The notes under the pieces: generated by a model | Database searches by the model: none | What the model was told of the DNA's origin: nothing | What the model saw: only the letters and a program-made list of their open reading frames with translations | In this document: positions 6,733 to 14,972 of the stretch, in pieces | Numbering within the stretch: position 1 is the first letter of the stretch | How the letters are laid out: each line of letters begins with the position of its first letter | Origin: Desulfuromonadaceae bacterium UBA5613 | GTDB taxonomy: Bacteria > Desulfobacterota > Desulfuromonadia > Desulfuromonadales > UBA2197 | Assembly (NCBI GenBank): GCA_002424625.1 | Contig: DIKR01000071.1 | Coordinates: 55,448-97,352, forward strand | DNA: 41,905 nucleotides | Direction of reading: 5' to 3' | Made by a program: the position numbers and the translations under genes

Positions 6733-8024
6733 CATTGCTCCGTACGGCCGCTCTTGCCACCCTCGGCTGCAAAACCAACCAATTCGAATCGGCCGCCCTC
6801 GAAGAGCAACTCGGCGCGGCAGGCTGGACTATCGTCCCTTTTGACGCCGGCGCTGAACTGGTCATTGTTAACACCTGTACCGTCACCGCTGCCACCGACA
6901 GCCAATCGCGTAATCTCATTCGCCGCGCCCGCCGCCTCAATCCTGACTGCCGGGTGGTCGTCACCGGCTGCTACGCGCAGGTCGATCCCGCGGCGCTGCG
7001 GGCTCTCCCGGGTGTGGCCCTCGTCCTCGGTAATGCTGAAAAGCAGGATCTTCTCCGCCTTCTCGGCGAAGAGGGGAGTGAGAAGGTTTACGTCTCTGAT
7101 CTACGGGAAGCCGGCGGGAGCGTGCCGAGTTTAACCTCCTTTGCCGAGCGCAGCCGGGCCTTTGTGCAGATCCAGAACGGCTGTAATGCCTTCTGCTCCT
7201 ATTGCATCATCCCCTTTGCCCGCGGCCCGAGCCGTTCCGTAGCGCCGGAGCTGGTTCTGGAGCAGGTACAACAGCTGGTCGCTGCCGGTTATCCGGAGGT
7301 GGTATTGACCGGCATTCATATTGGCGGTTATGGCTTCGATCTGGAAACTCCCAGCAATCTTGTCACTCTGATCAAGCGCCTCCTGGCGTCCTCTGCCGTG
7401 CATCGTCTGCGTCTCGGCTCGATCGAGCCGACCGAGATCCCTGAAGAGTTGATCGAGTTGCTGGCAACATCGCCGGCCCTCTGCCCGCATCTCCATATTC
7501 CTTTACAGGCCGGAGATGATGCTGTTTTGGCACGTATGAACCGGCACTACGATACGACCTTCTTTCGTGCCCTGATTGAGGACCTGACTGCCAGAATTCC
7601 TGATCTTGCTATTGGCCTCGACCTCATCGCCGGTTTTCCCGGTGAGAGTGAGGCTGAGTTCGCTCATACAATCAAACTGATTGAAGCGTTGCCGGTGACA
7701 CATCTGCATGTCTTTCCCTACAGCAAACGCCCCGGCACTCCGGCCTCCCTTATGGCCGGACAGGTGGCGCCGGAGGTGATCAAGGAGCGGGCAGCGCAAT
7801 TGCGCGCCCTGGGGATCGCCAAGCTGGAGGCTTTTACCCGCAGCTTTATCGGCCGTGAGCTGGAGGTGGTGGTTGAAGGGGGCGGCAAGGGTGGAGTGCT
7901 GCGCGGCATCAGTCGCAATTATCTGCCGATCCGTTTTGCCGGTGCTGCCGCCCTGGTTGGACAAGCCGTTACCGTCGAGATCGTGGGAGTTGATGCCCAG
8001 GGAGCGCACGGGGTACTGCTATGA
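6729..8024 (+). CDS. mtaB: MtaB-type tRNA methylthiotransferase (radical SAM)
   Basis: Adds a methylthio group to t6A37 of tRNA (ms2t6A), by family assignment. The 431 residues show an N-terminal UPF0004 domain starting ALATLGCKTNQFES, a radical-SAM centre with C152, C156 and C159 in NGCNAFCSYCIIP, and a C-terminal TRAM-like beta region. LGCKxNQ and the overall length favour MtaB over MiaB or RimO, but the subgroup needs phylogeny. ATG 6729 overlaps the mnmA stop (ATGA), and its own stop overlaps the next ATG in the same way, indicating translational coupling. It carries two [4Fe-4S] clusters in this family, tying it to the isc genes upstream. Confidence 0.85.
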   Translation: MTLLRTAALATLGCKTNQFESAALEEQLGAAGWTIVPFDAGAELVIVNTCTVTAATDSQSRNLIRRARRLNPDCRVVVTGCYAQVDPAALRALPGVALVLGNAEKQDLLRLLGEEGSEKVYVSDLREAGGSVPSLTSFAERSRAFVQIQNGCNAFCSYCIIPFARGPSRSVAPELVLEQVQQLVAAGYPEVVLTGIHIGGYGFDLETPSNLVTLIKRLLASSAVHRLRLGSIEPTEIPEELIELLATSPALCPHLHIPLQAGDDAVLARMNRHYDTTFFRALIEDLTARIPDLAIGLDLIAGFPGESEAEFAHTIKLIEALPVTHLHVFPYSKRPGTPASLMAGQVAPEVIKERAAQLRALGIAKLEAFTRSFIGRELEVVVEGGGKGGVLRGISRNYLPIRFAGAAALVGQAVTVEIVGVDAQGAHGVLL

Positions 8025-8956
8025 GTGCGCAACGTCGCGAGCGCTTGTTCGTGCCGCCGACCACTCAGGGAGAGCGCCTCGACCGTTACCTTGTGGCGGT
8101 TCTCGCCCCGACTTCGCGTAAGGTCATCAAAAGGGCCATCGATGGCGGACAGGTCTTTGTTGATGGGCGCTGTGTCGTTCGTGCCGGAATCGTTTTGCAG
8201 GGAGGGGAGCGGATCGAGTTGACCGTCGATGGTGAAGCCCCTGCTCCCGTCGCACCGCAACTCCCGGTTTTGTGGCAGGACGAGAATCTTCTGGCGATTA
8301 ACAAACCAGCGGGAATGCCGGCCCATCCGACCGTTAGCGGTCGCCTTAATGCCCTCGATCTGGTCAGTGCATTATTTGCCGAGAACGTGGGGATGGCGCG
8401 GCCAATCCTGCTCCATCGTCTCGATGCTGATACCACCGGTCTCCTCCTCTTTGCCTTGACGCGGTTGGCGAACCTCTCCCTCTCCCGTCAGTTCAGCGAG
8501 CACCGGATTGAGAAGACCTATCTCGCGTTGGTGAGTGGCACACCGCCCGAGCACTTTGCCGTCAGCAATCATCTTAAGGCGGGTGTGCGGGGCCGGACAA
8601 TGGCGGTCACCAGTGGCGGTTTGGCGGCGCAGACCGATTTTACCACCCTGGCCTGCCGCGACGGTGTGGCCTTGGTAGCTGCCCGTCCCCGGACCGGGCG
8701 CACGCATCAGATCCGCGTTCATCTGGCGGGGCTGGGATTTCCGCTATTAGGTGATATACTTTATGGCGGCATGGCAGTGTTGCCCCTTGGCACCGAAAGT
8801 ATTCCGTTGCCGCGCCATCTTCTCCATGCACTTTCTTTAAGCATGATCCATCCGCATTCCGGACAGCGACAAACATTGTCAGCGCCATTGCCGGCAGATT
8901 TTTTAGTGGTCCTGAATGCTCTTGGAATTGATACAAAAATGGTAGACTTTGCCTGA
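8021..8956 (+). CDS. RluA-family pseudouridine synthase
   Basis: Isomerises uridine to pseudouridine in rRNA or tRNA. The 311-residue protein has an S4-like RNA-binding domain at about residues 15-75 and the RluA catalytic motif HRLDADTTGLLLFA with the nucleophile D135, then RPRTGRTHQIRVHL and LLGDILYGG. An S4 domain plus this length is most like RluC/RluD, but the substrate cannot be set from sequence. It is coupled to the methylthiotransferase by an ATGA overlap and ends the RNA-modification string. Confidence 0.88.
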   Translation: MSAQRRERLFVPPTTQGERLDRYLVAVLAPTSRKVIKRAIDGGQVFVDGRCVVRAGIVLQGGERIELTVDGEAPAPVAPQLPVLWQDENLLAINKPAGMPAHPTVSGRLNALDLVSALFAENVGMARPILLHRLDADTTGLLLFALTRLANLSLSRQFSEHRIEKTYLALVSGTPPEHFAVSNHLKAGVRGRTMAVTSGGLAAQTDFTTLACRDGVALVAARPRTGRTHQIRVHLAGLGFPLLGDILYGGMAVLPLGTESIPLPRHLLHALSLSMIHPHSGQRQTLSAPLPADFLVVLNALGIDTKMVDFA

Positions 8957-9022
8957 TAAATAAGATATTTTTTACCTTGACCGGATCCTCCGGTTATCTT
9001 GAAAAACAAAAGGAGACGAACG

Positions 9023-9130
9023 ATGAAAAAGTGGCGTTGTCTGGTTTGTGGTTATATTCATGAAGGAAATGAGCCGCCGGAATCCTGTCCTGACTGTGGA
9101 GTTGGATCTGATCAGTTTGAAGAGATCTGA
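9023..9130 (+). CDS. Minimal rubredoxin-like protein
   Basis: A 35-residue ORF, MKKWRCLVCGYIHEGNEPPE then SCPDCGVGSDQFEEI, with two CxxC knuckles (CLVCG and CPDCG) able to bind one iron. Ordinary rubredoxins have about 52 residues; this one lacks the long central segment and resembles the rubredoxin-like domain at the end of rubrerythrins. An AAAGGAG site lies upstream and the flavodiiron gene starts 43 bases downstream, so it is the probable electron donor to that enzyme. It is too short for many gene callers. Confidence 0.85.
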   Translation: MKKWRCLVCGYIHEGNEPPESCPDCGVGSDQFEEI

Positions 9131-9173
9131 ACTGCATCTGCGGGCAATCTGGTAACGATTTTGAGGTGAAATC

Positions 9174-10388
9174 ATGAAAGCAGTTGAAATCAGGGATTCG
9201 ATCTATTGGGTCGGAGCAATCGACTGGGCTGTGCGCGATTTTCACGGTTATGTCACCCCTCGTGGAACGACGTACAATAATTATCTCCTCCTTGATGACG
9301 AGATTACCCTCATCGATACGGTGAAACATGACTTTGCCGACGCAACATTGCGTTGCATCAGCAATCTCATTGATCCCTCCAAGATCAAAAACGTCGTGAT
9401 CAATCATATCGAGAATGACCATGCCTCGAGTCTTGACCGGATTATGGAGTTGGCACCAGACGCAACCATTTATATCTCCGAAAAGGGCAAGCGCGGCCTC
9501 GATCGCTTCTTCGACACCAGTCGATGGAAAATCAGGATCGTCAAAACCGGTGACACCTTGAAGACCGGGCGGCTGACATTACAATTTATCGAAACGCCGA
9601 TGCTCCATTGGCCTGATTCGATGATGACCTATATTGCTGAGGAGAAAATTCTTTTCAGCCAGGATGCCTTTGGTCAGCACATTGCAGCGGCGGAGCGTTA
9701 CGACGACGAGTATATCAAGTCGGTCTCGGTCGAAGATCTCGACGACGCTGTGATCGAATATTATGCCAATATTCTCATGCCCTTTGGCGGTCTGATCCGG
9801 CGCAAAATTGAGGAGATCGTCAAACTCGGCCTTGAGATTGAAATGATCGCCCCTGATCACGGCATTATTTGGCGCAAGGACCCCCGCCGGGTTCTGCAGA
9901 TGTATAATGACATGGCGATCGGTAAGGCCGAATTAAGTGTAGCGATTATTTATGACACTATGTGGCATAGCACCGAAGAGATGACCATCCCGATTGCGGC
10001 CGGCATACGCGATGCCGGAGTTGAGGTGAATGTCATGAAACTGCGCGCTACCCCGAACAGCATTGCCATTAAAGAGTTTTGGCGGTCGCGCGGCTCGTTG
10101 ATCGGTTCACCGACACTGAACAATCTGATGTTTCCATCGATTGCCGAATTTCTTTATCATGTGCGTGGTCTGCGTCCGACCAATCGGATTATCAGTGGTT
10201 TTGGCAGTTACGGTTGGGGGGGCGGCGCCCTCAAGGAGATCCTTGCCGAGGGGCAGAAGATGGGGCTTGAAGTGGTTGAGCCTGGTATCCATCTCGCTTA
10301 TCGGCCTTCGCGCAGTGATGAGGAAGCTTGCTTCGAATTTGGCCGGAGTTTTGCCGAACAGGTCAAGGTATACCATCAAAAGTTCTGA
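9174..10388 (+). CDS. fprA: Flavodiiron protein (A-type flavoprotein, O2/NO reductase)
   Basis: Reduces O2 to water and/or NO to N2O with electrons from rubredoxin; a cytosolic defence against oxygen in anaerobes. The 404 residues comprise an N-terminal metallo-beta-lactamase-like diiron domain with the ligands HxExDH in INHIENDHAS, His in MLHWPDSM, Asp in SQDAFGQH and His in APDHG, followed by a flavodoxin-like FMN domain beginning about residue 255 (SVAIIYDTMWHSTEEM) with SGFGSYGWGGG. There is no C-terminal rubredoxin or flavin reductase extension, consistent with a separate rubredoxin just upstream. GAGGTG precedes ATG 9174. Confidence 0.93.
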   Translation: MKAVEIRDSIYWVGAIDWAVRDFHGYVTPRGTTYNNYLLLDDEITLIDTVKHDFADATLRCISNLIDPSKIKNVVINHIENDHASSLDRIMELAPDATIYISEKGKRGLDRFFDTSRWKIRIVKTGDTLKTGRLTLQFIETPMLHWPDSMMTYIAEEKILFSQDAFGQHIAAAERYDDEYIKSVSVEDLDDAVIEYYANILMPFGGLIRRKIEEIVKLGLEIEMIAPDHGIIWRKDPRRVLQMYNDMAIGKAELSVAIIYDTMWHSTEEMTIPIAAGIRDAGVEVNVMKLRATPNSIAIKEFWRSRGSLIGSPTLNNLMFPSIAEFLYHVRGLRPTNRIISGFGSYGWGGGALKEILAEGQKMGLEVVEPGIHLAYRPSRSDEEACFEFGRSFAEQVKVYHQKF

Positions 10389-10418
10389 CCATGGAATGCG
10401 GCCCGTTTTGATCTGAAT

Positions 10419-10458
10419 AGTACGGCGGAATCTTTTTTGATTCCGCCGTACTTGTGTT
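10419..10458 (+). terminator. Terminator after fprA
   Basis: A perfect 14-bp stem (AGTACGGCGGAATC / GATTCCGCCGTACT) with a T6 loop at 10419-10452, followed by TGTGTTTT. Confidence 0.85.
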
Positions 10459-10496
10459 TTAACCCGGTCAGTTGAAACATGAAAATAGCCGAAAAA

Positions 10497-10530
10497 TCAC
10501 TGTCGATTCATCAGGTTGTCACTGTCGATT
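10497..10530. repeat. Direct repeat TCACTGTCGATT x2 upstream of the nlpC promoter
   Basis: The same 12-mer occurs at 10497-10508 and 10519-10530, 22 bases apart (about two helical turns), ending 12 bases before the predicted -35. The spacing and location suggest a pair of activator or response-regulator half-sites; the binding protein is unknown. Confidence 0.55.
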
Positions 10531-10542
10531 TTTGGTTTTTTC

Positions 10543-10571
10543 TTGCGGTAATCCCTCTGCCTCAGTAAAAT
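10543..10571 (+). promoter_or_regulatory. Sigma70-type promoter of the NlpC/P60 gene
   Basis: TTGCGG (10543-10548), 17 bases, TAAAAT (10566-10571). The start would lie near 10578, giving a short leader before ATG 10601. Confidence 0.55.
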
Positions 10572-10600
10572 AGCCAACTATTTCATAGTGCACTTTTCTG

Positions 10601-11701
10601 ATGCGGGGTAGCATATTGAAAACATTGATTTTTTTAATAATGGGGATCTTCATGGTCGCGACGCTGTCTTATGCCACGCCCGACCCTGCGAGTGTAAAGG
10701 CGAAGAAGAAACCCGCTGCGGTTACCCAGAAATACAAAGTGCGTTCAGGAGACAATCTTTCTACCATCGCCCGCCGCTACGGCATGAAGCTGGCCGAGCT
10801 GAAACGACTGAACGGGTTGAAAGATTCCCGATTGAAGATCGGCCAAACTCTGATCGTTTCGGGGAAAGCAAAGCCGGCGGGAAAGGTTCACGCCAACGTG
10901 AGCATCGAAGAGTCCAGGCCAGCCATCTCCCGGATTGCCCTCCCCAACGCAGAAGGCCTTTATGACGATTCTCTTGAGACTGTTGGCGTCGAGCCGATTG
11001 CCAGAACTTATCTCTCCATCCCTTACCGTTACGGTGCGCAGAGTCGTAACTCGACGGATTGCTCCGGTTTTGTGCAGCAGGTTTTTCGTGAGTTTGACAT
11101 CAACCTGCCGCGTACGGCTCGTGAACAGTACACGGTCGGGATGAAGATTGATCGACCCGGCCTTGCAAGTGGTGATCTGCTCTTTTTCCGGACGCGTACC
11201 AATAAAAAATATCCTACCCATGTTGGTATCTACCTTGGTAATGGCAAGATGATTCATGCTTCAAGTCGCCAACGCAAGGTGGTGATTTCCGATGTGAATC
11301 ACCCCTATTACGTCAAACGTTATGTCGGGGCTAAACGAACGGCGACCTTTCTCCCCGGTGAAATTGACCTGGAGATGCTGGCACGTCAGGTGACCGGTGC
11401 TGAAGTGGATTCCTCTCTTATTTCCGCAATAGCATCAGGTGTGAGTGCAGAGAGGGAAGCTATGGCAGTGCTTGAGTCTGAACTGTCTGCACAGGTACTG
11501 CCAGAAATGGTTCTCGAGGCGGGTTACGCTGACGGGGATGGAGAGTTAGGGGAAGAGGGGGACGATATCGACGATGACGTCGAGCCAGAAGCAGAAGCGA
11601 TCATCCCGGTATCGCCACGACTCGGCACATTACCACTCAATTCGGAAGAAATTGAAGTTAATGCTTTTACGACAACGACGATCACCGCCTCCAGGGAGTA
11701 G
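10601..11701 (+). CDS. Exported LysM - NlpC/P60 peptidoglycan endopeptidase
   Basis: A cell-wall hydrolase predicted to cut peptide crosslinks or stems. The 366 residues start with a signal peptide (hydrophobic core LIFLIMGIFMVATLSYA), then one LysM peptidoglycan-binding domain at about residues 46-88 (YKVRSGDNLSTIARRYGM), then an NlpC/P60 domain at about 130-250 with catalytic C154 in TDCSGF and H207 in THVGIYLG. The last ~100 residues are low-complexity and very acidic (EEGDDIDDDVEPEAEA), unusual for the family. ATG 10601 lacks a good ribosome site; an in-frame TTG at 10616 lies behind GGGG and is a possible alternative. It has its own promoter and is convergent with dnaB across a shared terminator. 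Confidence 0.88.
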   Translation: MRGSILKTLIFLIMGIFMVATLSYATPDPASVKAKKKPAAVTQKYKVRSGDNLSTIARRYGMKLAELKRLNGLKDSRLKIGQTLIVSGKAKPAGKVHANVSIEESRPAISRIALPNAEGLYDDSLETVGVEPIARTYLSIPYRYGAQSRNSTDCSGFVQQVFREFDINLPRTAREQYTVGMKIDRPGLASGDLLFFRTRTNKKYPTHVGIYLGNGKMIHASSRQRKVVISDVNHPYYVKRYVGAKRTATFLPGEIDLEMLARQVTGAEVDSSLISAIASGVSAEREAMAVLESELSAQVLPEMVLEAGYADGDGELGEEGDDIDDDVEPEAEAIIPVSPRLGTLPLNSEEIEVNAFTTTTITASRE

Positions 11702-11732
11702 ATAGCAACTCGCGACTCACATTCTCTTATTT

Positions 11733-11785
11733 AAAGATCAAAAAGGCCGTCTCCAGATTCATGGAAACGGCCTTTTTTGATCTTT
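11733..11785. terminator. Bidirectional terminator between nlpC (+) and dnaB (-)
   Basis: An inverted repeat with arms containing AAAGATCAAAAAGGCCGT and ACGGCCTTTTTTGATCTTT. The GC core is flanked by A-runs on one side and T-runs on the other, so it can stop transcription from either direction. Confidence 0.88.
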
Positions 11786-11805
11786 GATTGGCTCATGTTG
11801 AGTAC

Positions 11806-13182
11806 TTACGAGGAAAATTCATCACGATCGGAACGATTTTCAAAACGGGTATATTCACCACGGAAGATGAGTTTAATCGTGCCAATCGGACCATTACGCT
11901 GTTTGCCGATAATGATTTCTGCGTCCTTTTCGTGCCCCTTTTCACAAACCTTCTCCCGGTTTCTGCACTCTTCGCAATAAACGGCATCACGATAAATAAA
12001 CATAATCACGTCGGCATCCTGCTCAATGGCGCCGGATTCGCGAAGATCCGCCATGATGGGTCGTTTGTCGGTACGATTTTCCAGGGAGCGATTCAGCTGG
12101 GAAAGAGCAATCACCGGCACGTGGAGCTCTTTGGCGAGGCCTTTGAGGGAGCGGGAGATTTCAGAAATTTCCTGTTGACGACTCTCAGGATTTGACCCGG
12201 ACATGAGTTGCAGGTAGTCGACAACGATCAGATCAAGATTCTTCTCTGCTTTGAGCCGCCGTGCCTTGGCGCGCAATTCAAGGATAGAAATGGAGGGAGT
12301 GTCATCAATGAAAATCTGCGATTTGGCAATACGATCCGCCGCTTCAAAGAGTTTTGGCCAATCCGAATCGCCAAATTGACCACGACGCATCCGGCTGGCA
12401 TCGACATGAGAGATCGAACTGAGGAAGCGTTGGACAAGTTGCTCTTTACTCATCTCCAAAGAGAAGATCAGAGCTGATACCGGTTTAGGACCGGAGATCG
12501 CTGAGTTTTCAACAAGATTGAGAACGAAAGCGGTTTTCCCCATTGATGGACGGGCCGCGATAATAATCAGATCTCCGGACTGGAAACCGGCGGTCATTTC
12601 GTCCAGCTGGGCAAAGCCGGTGGGAATACCGGTGACCAGCTCTTTGCGTGTGTAAAGAGTTTCGAGGATGGCGATAGTCGACTTGACCACTTCGCGGGCG
12701 GAAAAGTACGATTGCTGGGTCTTCATCGCCGTCAGCTCAAATATCGACTTCTCTGCCCAGTCGAGCAGTGTATCTGCTTGTCCGCCATCATAACCACGCC
12801 CGGCGATCTCGGTCGCGACGTGGATGATCTGACGATTCAAGGCCTTCTCTTTGACGATACGGCTGTAATAAAGGATGTTGGAAGCGGTTGGGACGTAGTC
12901 AACCAGGGTTGCAAGGTAAGAAGAGCCACCGATCGCTTCGAGCTCGCCGCGACTTTGTAGTACACCGGTCAGGGTGACAAGGTCAGCTGGTTCGCCGCGA
13001 TCAGAGAGTTCGAGGAGGGCGGAAAAGATCTTGCCGTGACTGCCGCGGTAGAAGTCGTCGGGGCGCAAAATTTCGACGGCGCGATTGAGCGCATCGTTTT
13101 CGAGGAGGATGCCGCCAAGGACGGACATCTCGGCTTCGATATTTTGCGGCGGTAGCCGGCGTGACGCATACTCTTCGGACAT
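11806..13182 (-). CDS. dnaB: Replicative DNA helicase DnaB
   Basis: Hexameric ATP-driven helicase at the replication fork. The 458 residues contain the N-terminal DnaB domain (PPQNIEAEMSVLGGILLEN), a linker, and a RecA-like C-terminal domain with Walker A ARPSMGKTAF near residue 210 and Walker B-like LIVVDYLQLM. No intein is visible: the length is normal and motifs are uninterrupted. It follows rplI in the rpsF-rpsR-DUF2232-rplI-dnaB order common in Desulfuromonadales and Firmicutes. The start at 13182 has no strong Shine-Dalgarno; a hairpin lies in the gap upstream. Confidence 0.95.
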   Translation of the reverse strand: MSEEYASRRLPPQNIEAEMSVLGGILLENDALNRAVEILRPDDFYRGSHGKIFSALLELSDRGEPADLVTLTGVLQSRGELEAIGGSSYLATLVDYVPTASNILYYSRIVKEKALNRQIIHVATEIAGRGYDGGQADTLLDWAEKSIFELTAMKTQQSYFSAREVVKSTIAILETLYTRKELVTGIPTGFAQLDEMTAGFQSGDLIIIAARPSMGKTAFVLNLVENSAISGPKPVSALIFSLEMSKEQLVQRFLSSISHVDASRMRRGQFGDSDWPKLFEAADRIAKSQIFIDDTPSISILELRAKARRLKAEKNLDLIVVDYLQLMSGSNPESRQQEISEISRSLKGLAKELHVPVIALSQLNRSLENRTDKRPIMADLRESGAIEQDADVIMFIYRDAVYCEECRNREKVCEKGHEKDAEIIIGKQRNGPIGTIKLIFRGEYTRFENRSDRDEFSS

Positions 13183-13205
13183 AACAGGGAATGACCATGA
13201 GGAGA

Positions 13206-13243
13206 GAAGAGGGAGCGGAGGTTGTCTCCTCGGCTCCCTCTTC
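13206..13243 (-). other. rplI-dnaB intercistronic hairpin
   Basis: A perfect 11-bp stem (GAAGAGGGAGC / GCTCCCTCTTC) enclosing a further pairing GGAG / CTCC. No U-tract follows on the minus strand, so it probably marks an mRNA processing or partial attenuation point between the ribosomal genes and dnaB. Confidence 0.6.
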
Positions 13244-13255
13244 TATTGAAGCAAA

Positions 13256-13702
13256 TTACGCAGCAGCATTGACCACAACATTGATTGTGGCAACAATGCC
13301 AGCCGTGAGTTTGATCGAAACGGCGTGTTCGCCAAGGGTCTTGATGTGATCATCAAGAACAATCTTCTTGCGATCAATTTCGATCCCTTGATCAGCCAGC
13401 TTGGTCGCGAGGTCAAGTGACGTAACCGAGCCGAAGAGTTTACCATCTTCGCCAGCGCGCAAGGTGAAGACGAAGTTGATTTTTTCGATTTGTGCTTTGA
13501 GCAGTTCAGCGTCTTGGACCTGCTTTTGCATTTTGTGTGCAAGTTGACGCTTGTTATGCTCAAGTTCCTTGAGATTCCTCAGGTTTGCTACAACGGCAAG
13601 TCCTTGGGGAACGAGATAGTTGCGGGCATAACCGGGTTTGACCATGAGCTGGTCGCCGATTTTGCCGAGGCCCTCGACGTTTTCGGTGAGAATGATGTTC
13701 AT
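13256..13702 (-). CDS. rplI: 50S ribosomal protein bL9
   Basis: Binds 23S rRNA domain V at the base of the L1 stalk. The 148-residue protein starts MNIILTENVEGLGKIGDQLM, continues with the signature KPGYARNYLVPQGLA and a long connecting helix, then the C-terminal domain. The start at 13702 follows GGAGGATAGCG; upstream in-frame codons reach into the previous gene and are rejected. Confidence 0.97.
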   Translation of the reverse strand: MNIILTENVEGLGKIGDQLMVKPGYARNYLVPQGLAVVANLRNLKELEHNKRQLAHKMQKQVQDAELLKAQIEKINFVFTLRAGEDGKLFGSVTSLDLATKLADQGIEIDRKKIVLDDHIKTLGEHAVSIKLTAGIVATINVVVNAAA

Positions 13703-13727
13703 CGCTATCCTCCTGCGAGAAAGTATC

Positions 13728-14663
13728 TTAGTCTGAGTTCGGTTTGACGCGTTTTGTTCTGAAATTACCCCAGAGATCAAAGAGTCCCACCCCGGCCAGA
13801 AGGAAGGGGAGGGGATTGAAAAGAGCTAAAAACAGATAACAAATCGCGCGCAACCACAGCGAAGTGCCGCGTTGCTGAAAATAATAAGTGACGATAGCCA
13901 GTCCCTGCAGATAATACAGCGGAAACAAGAGAACCAGCAAGTTAATGGCGATCGTCTGGGGTGTTCCCGTTGCAAAAAATGCAGCAAACCCGGCGGTTAT
14001 CATTGGCCAGACCAGATAGTCCGGCAACTTCCAGTCAATAAAAGCTGGTCCGGTAACCAGGTTCCGGGTTCCCCGGAGCAACCAAAGGAGGAGAACCTGG
14101 ATCAGGAGTAAAAACCCAGCCAGAAAAGCCACTATCGCCGGCCAGATTATCCCCATGGTCTTTCCCAGATCATCAAGAACAGTCAAAAGTTGCTCTTTTT
14201 GTTCAGCCGGCAGATCTTCTGACTGGCTGTAGAGTTCCTTGAGCTGTCCAATCTCTCGTCCAATATAATCATTGAGCATGGAACCAAGAGAGATGCCCTG
14301 TGTTGCTGCTTCTGCGACCATGACAATAGTCACAGTCACAAACATCGCCACCCAGGAAATGGCGATTGCTTTGTCCCAGTGCCGTCCCTGTCGCAGCAGC
14401 AAGGGCAGGAGCAGGGAGGCGATGCTGAATTGCAGCAGGTAAGCAACCAACCCGCCGGCAGGACTGATCGCAGCCAGTAAAGCTGAGGATGCAACCAAAG
14501 CAATAAAGCCCGGCTGCAACCCTTGGCGCAAGGTCAATGCTGCAATCGGTAAAGGAACCAGCAGGTTGAAAAAGAACGAGGTTGCATTGAATGCGCCGGC
14601 CGCAAAGACCAAGCCGACAGTTGCCAGTATGGCACCAAAAAGCGGGGCTATGCCCGTAAACAT
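13728..14663 (-). CDS. DUF2232 (YybS-like) membrane protein
   Basis: A 311-residue integral membrane protein with about eight hydrophobic segments, two clusters of four on either side of a charged loop (YSQSEDLPAEQKEQLLTVLDD). Its place between rpsR and rplI is where YybS/DUF2232 proteins are found in other genomes; the biochemical function is unknown, though the fold resembles the S-component/ECF-like membrane folds. Translation would start at 14663, 18 bases after rpsR, without a strong ribosome site, so coupling to rpsR is likely. Confidence 0.78.
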   Translation of the reverse strand: MFTGIAPLFGAILATVGLVFAAGAFNATSFFFNLLVPLPIAALTLRQGLQPGFIALVASSALLAAISPAGGLVAYLLQFSIASLLLPLLLRQGRHWDKAIAISWVAMFVTVTIVMVAEAATQGISLGSMLNDYIGREIGQLKELYSQSEDLPAEQKEQLLTVLDDLGKTMGIIWPAIVAFLAGFLLLIQVLLLWLLRGTRNLVTGPAFIDWKLPDYLVWPMITAGFAAFFATGTPQTIAINLLVLLFPLYYLQGLAIVTYYFQQRGTSLWLRAICYLFLALFNPLPFLLAGVGLFDLWGNFRTKRVKPNSD

Positions 14664-14681
14664 ATGGGCAGATGTCTCGGC

Positions 14682-14948
14682 TTAATCGCCCTGTCCCGCA
14701 GTAAAGGGGAGCAGTGCAATGTTGCGTGCCAGTTTGATCGCTTCGTTGACTTTGCGCTGATGTTCCGCACAGTTGCCGGAAATACGCCGGGGCACAATTT
14801 TACCCCGCTCCGAGATGAAGTAGCGAAGTGATTTCGTCTCTTTATAATCGATTTTCAAGGCAGAGTCAGCGCAGTAGCGGCAGCCTTTGCGGCGGGTGAA
14901 ACGTCTGCGGGCACCGCCCGGGGCGCTCGGTCTCTTTTCGTAAGCCAT
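14682..14948 (-). CDS. rpsR: 30S ribosomal protein bS18
   Basis: 88 residues; partner of bS6 on the platform of the small subunit. It has the motif GCRYCADSALKIDYK and the downstream NCAEHQRKVN, giving three cysteines, the zinc-ligand (C+) type. The start at 14948 follows GGAGGAG by a short gap. It lies 24 bases after rpsF. Confidence 0.96.
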   Translation of the reverse strand: MAYEKRPSAPGGARRRFTRRKGCRYCADSALKIDYKETKSLRYFISERGKIVPRRISGNCAEHQRKVNEAIKLARNIALLPFTAGQGD

Positions 14949-14972
14949 CTTTTATCTCCTCCGTGACAGTGA

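Noticed and set aside
11806..13182. Possible intein or phage-type dnaB
   Set aside because: Length is normal, motifs are continuous, and the gene sits in the usual ribosomal-protein context.
13206..13243. A true terminator separating rplI from dnaB
   Set aside because: The hairpin is strong, but no U-tract follows on the transcribed strand, so it is listed only as an intercistronic structure.
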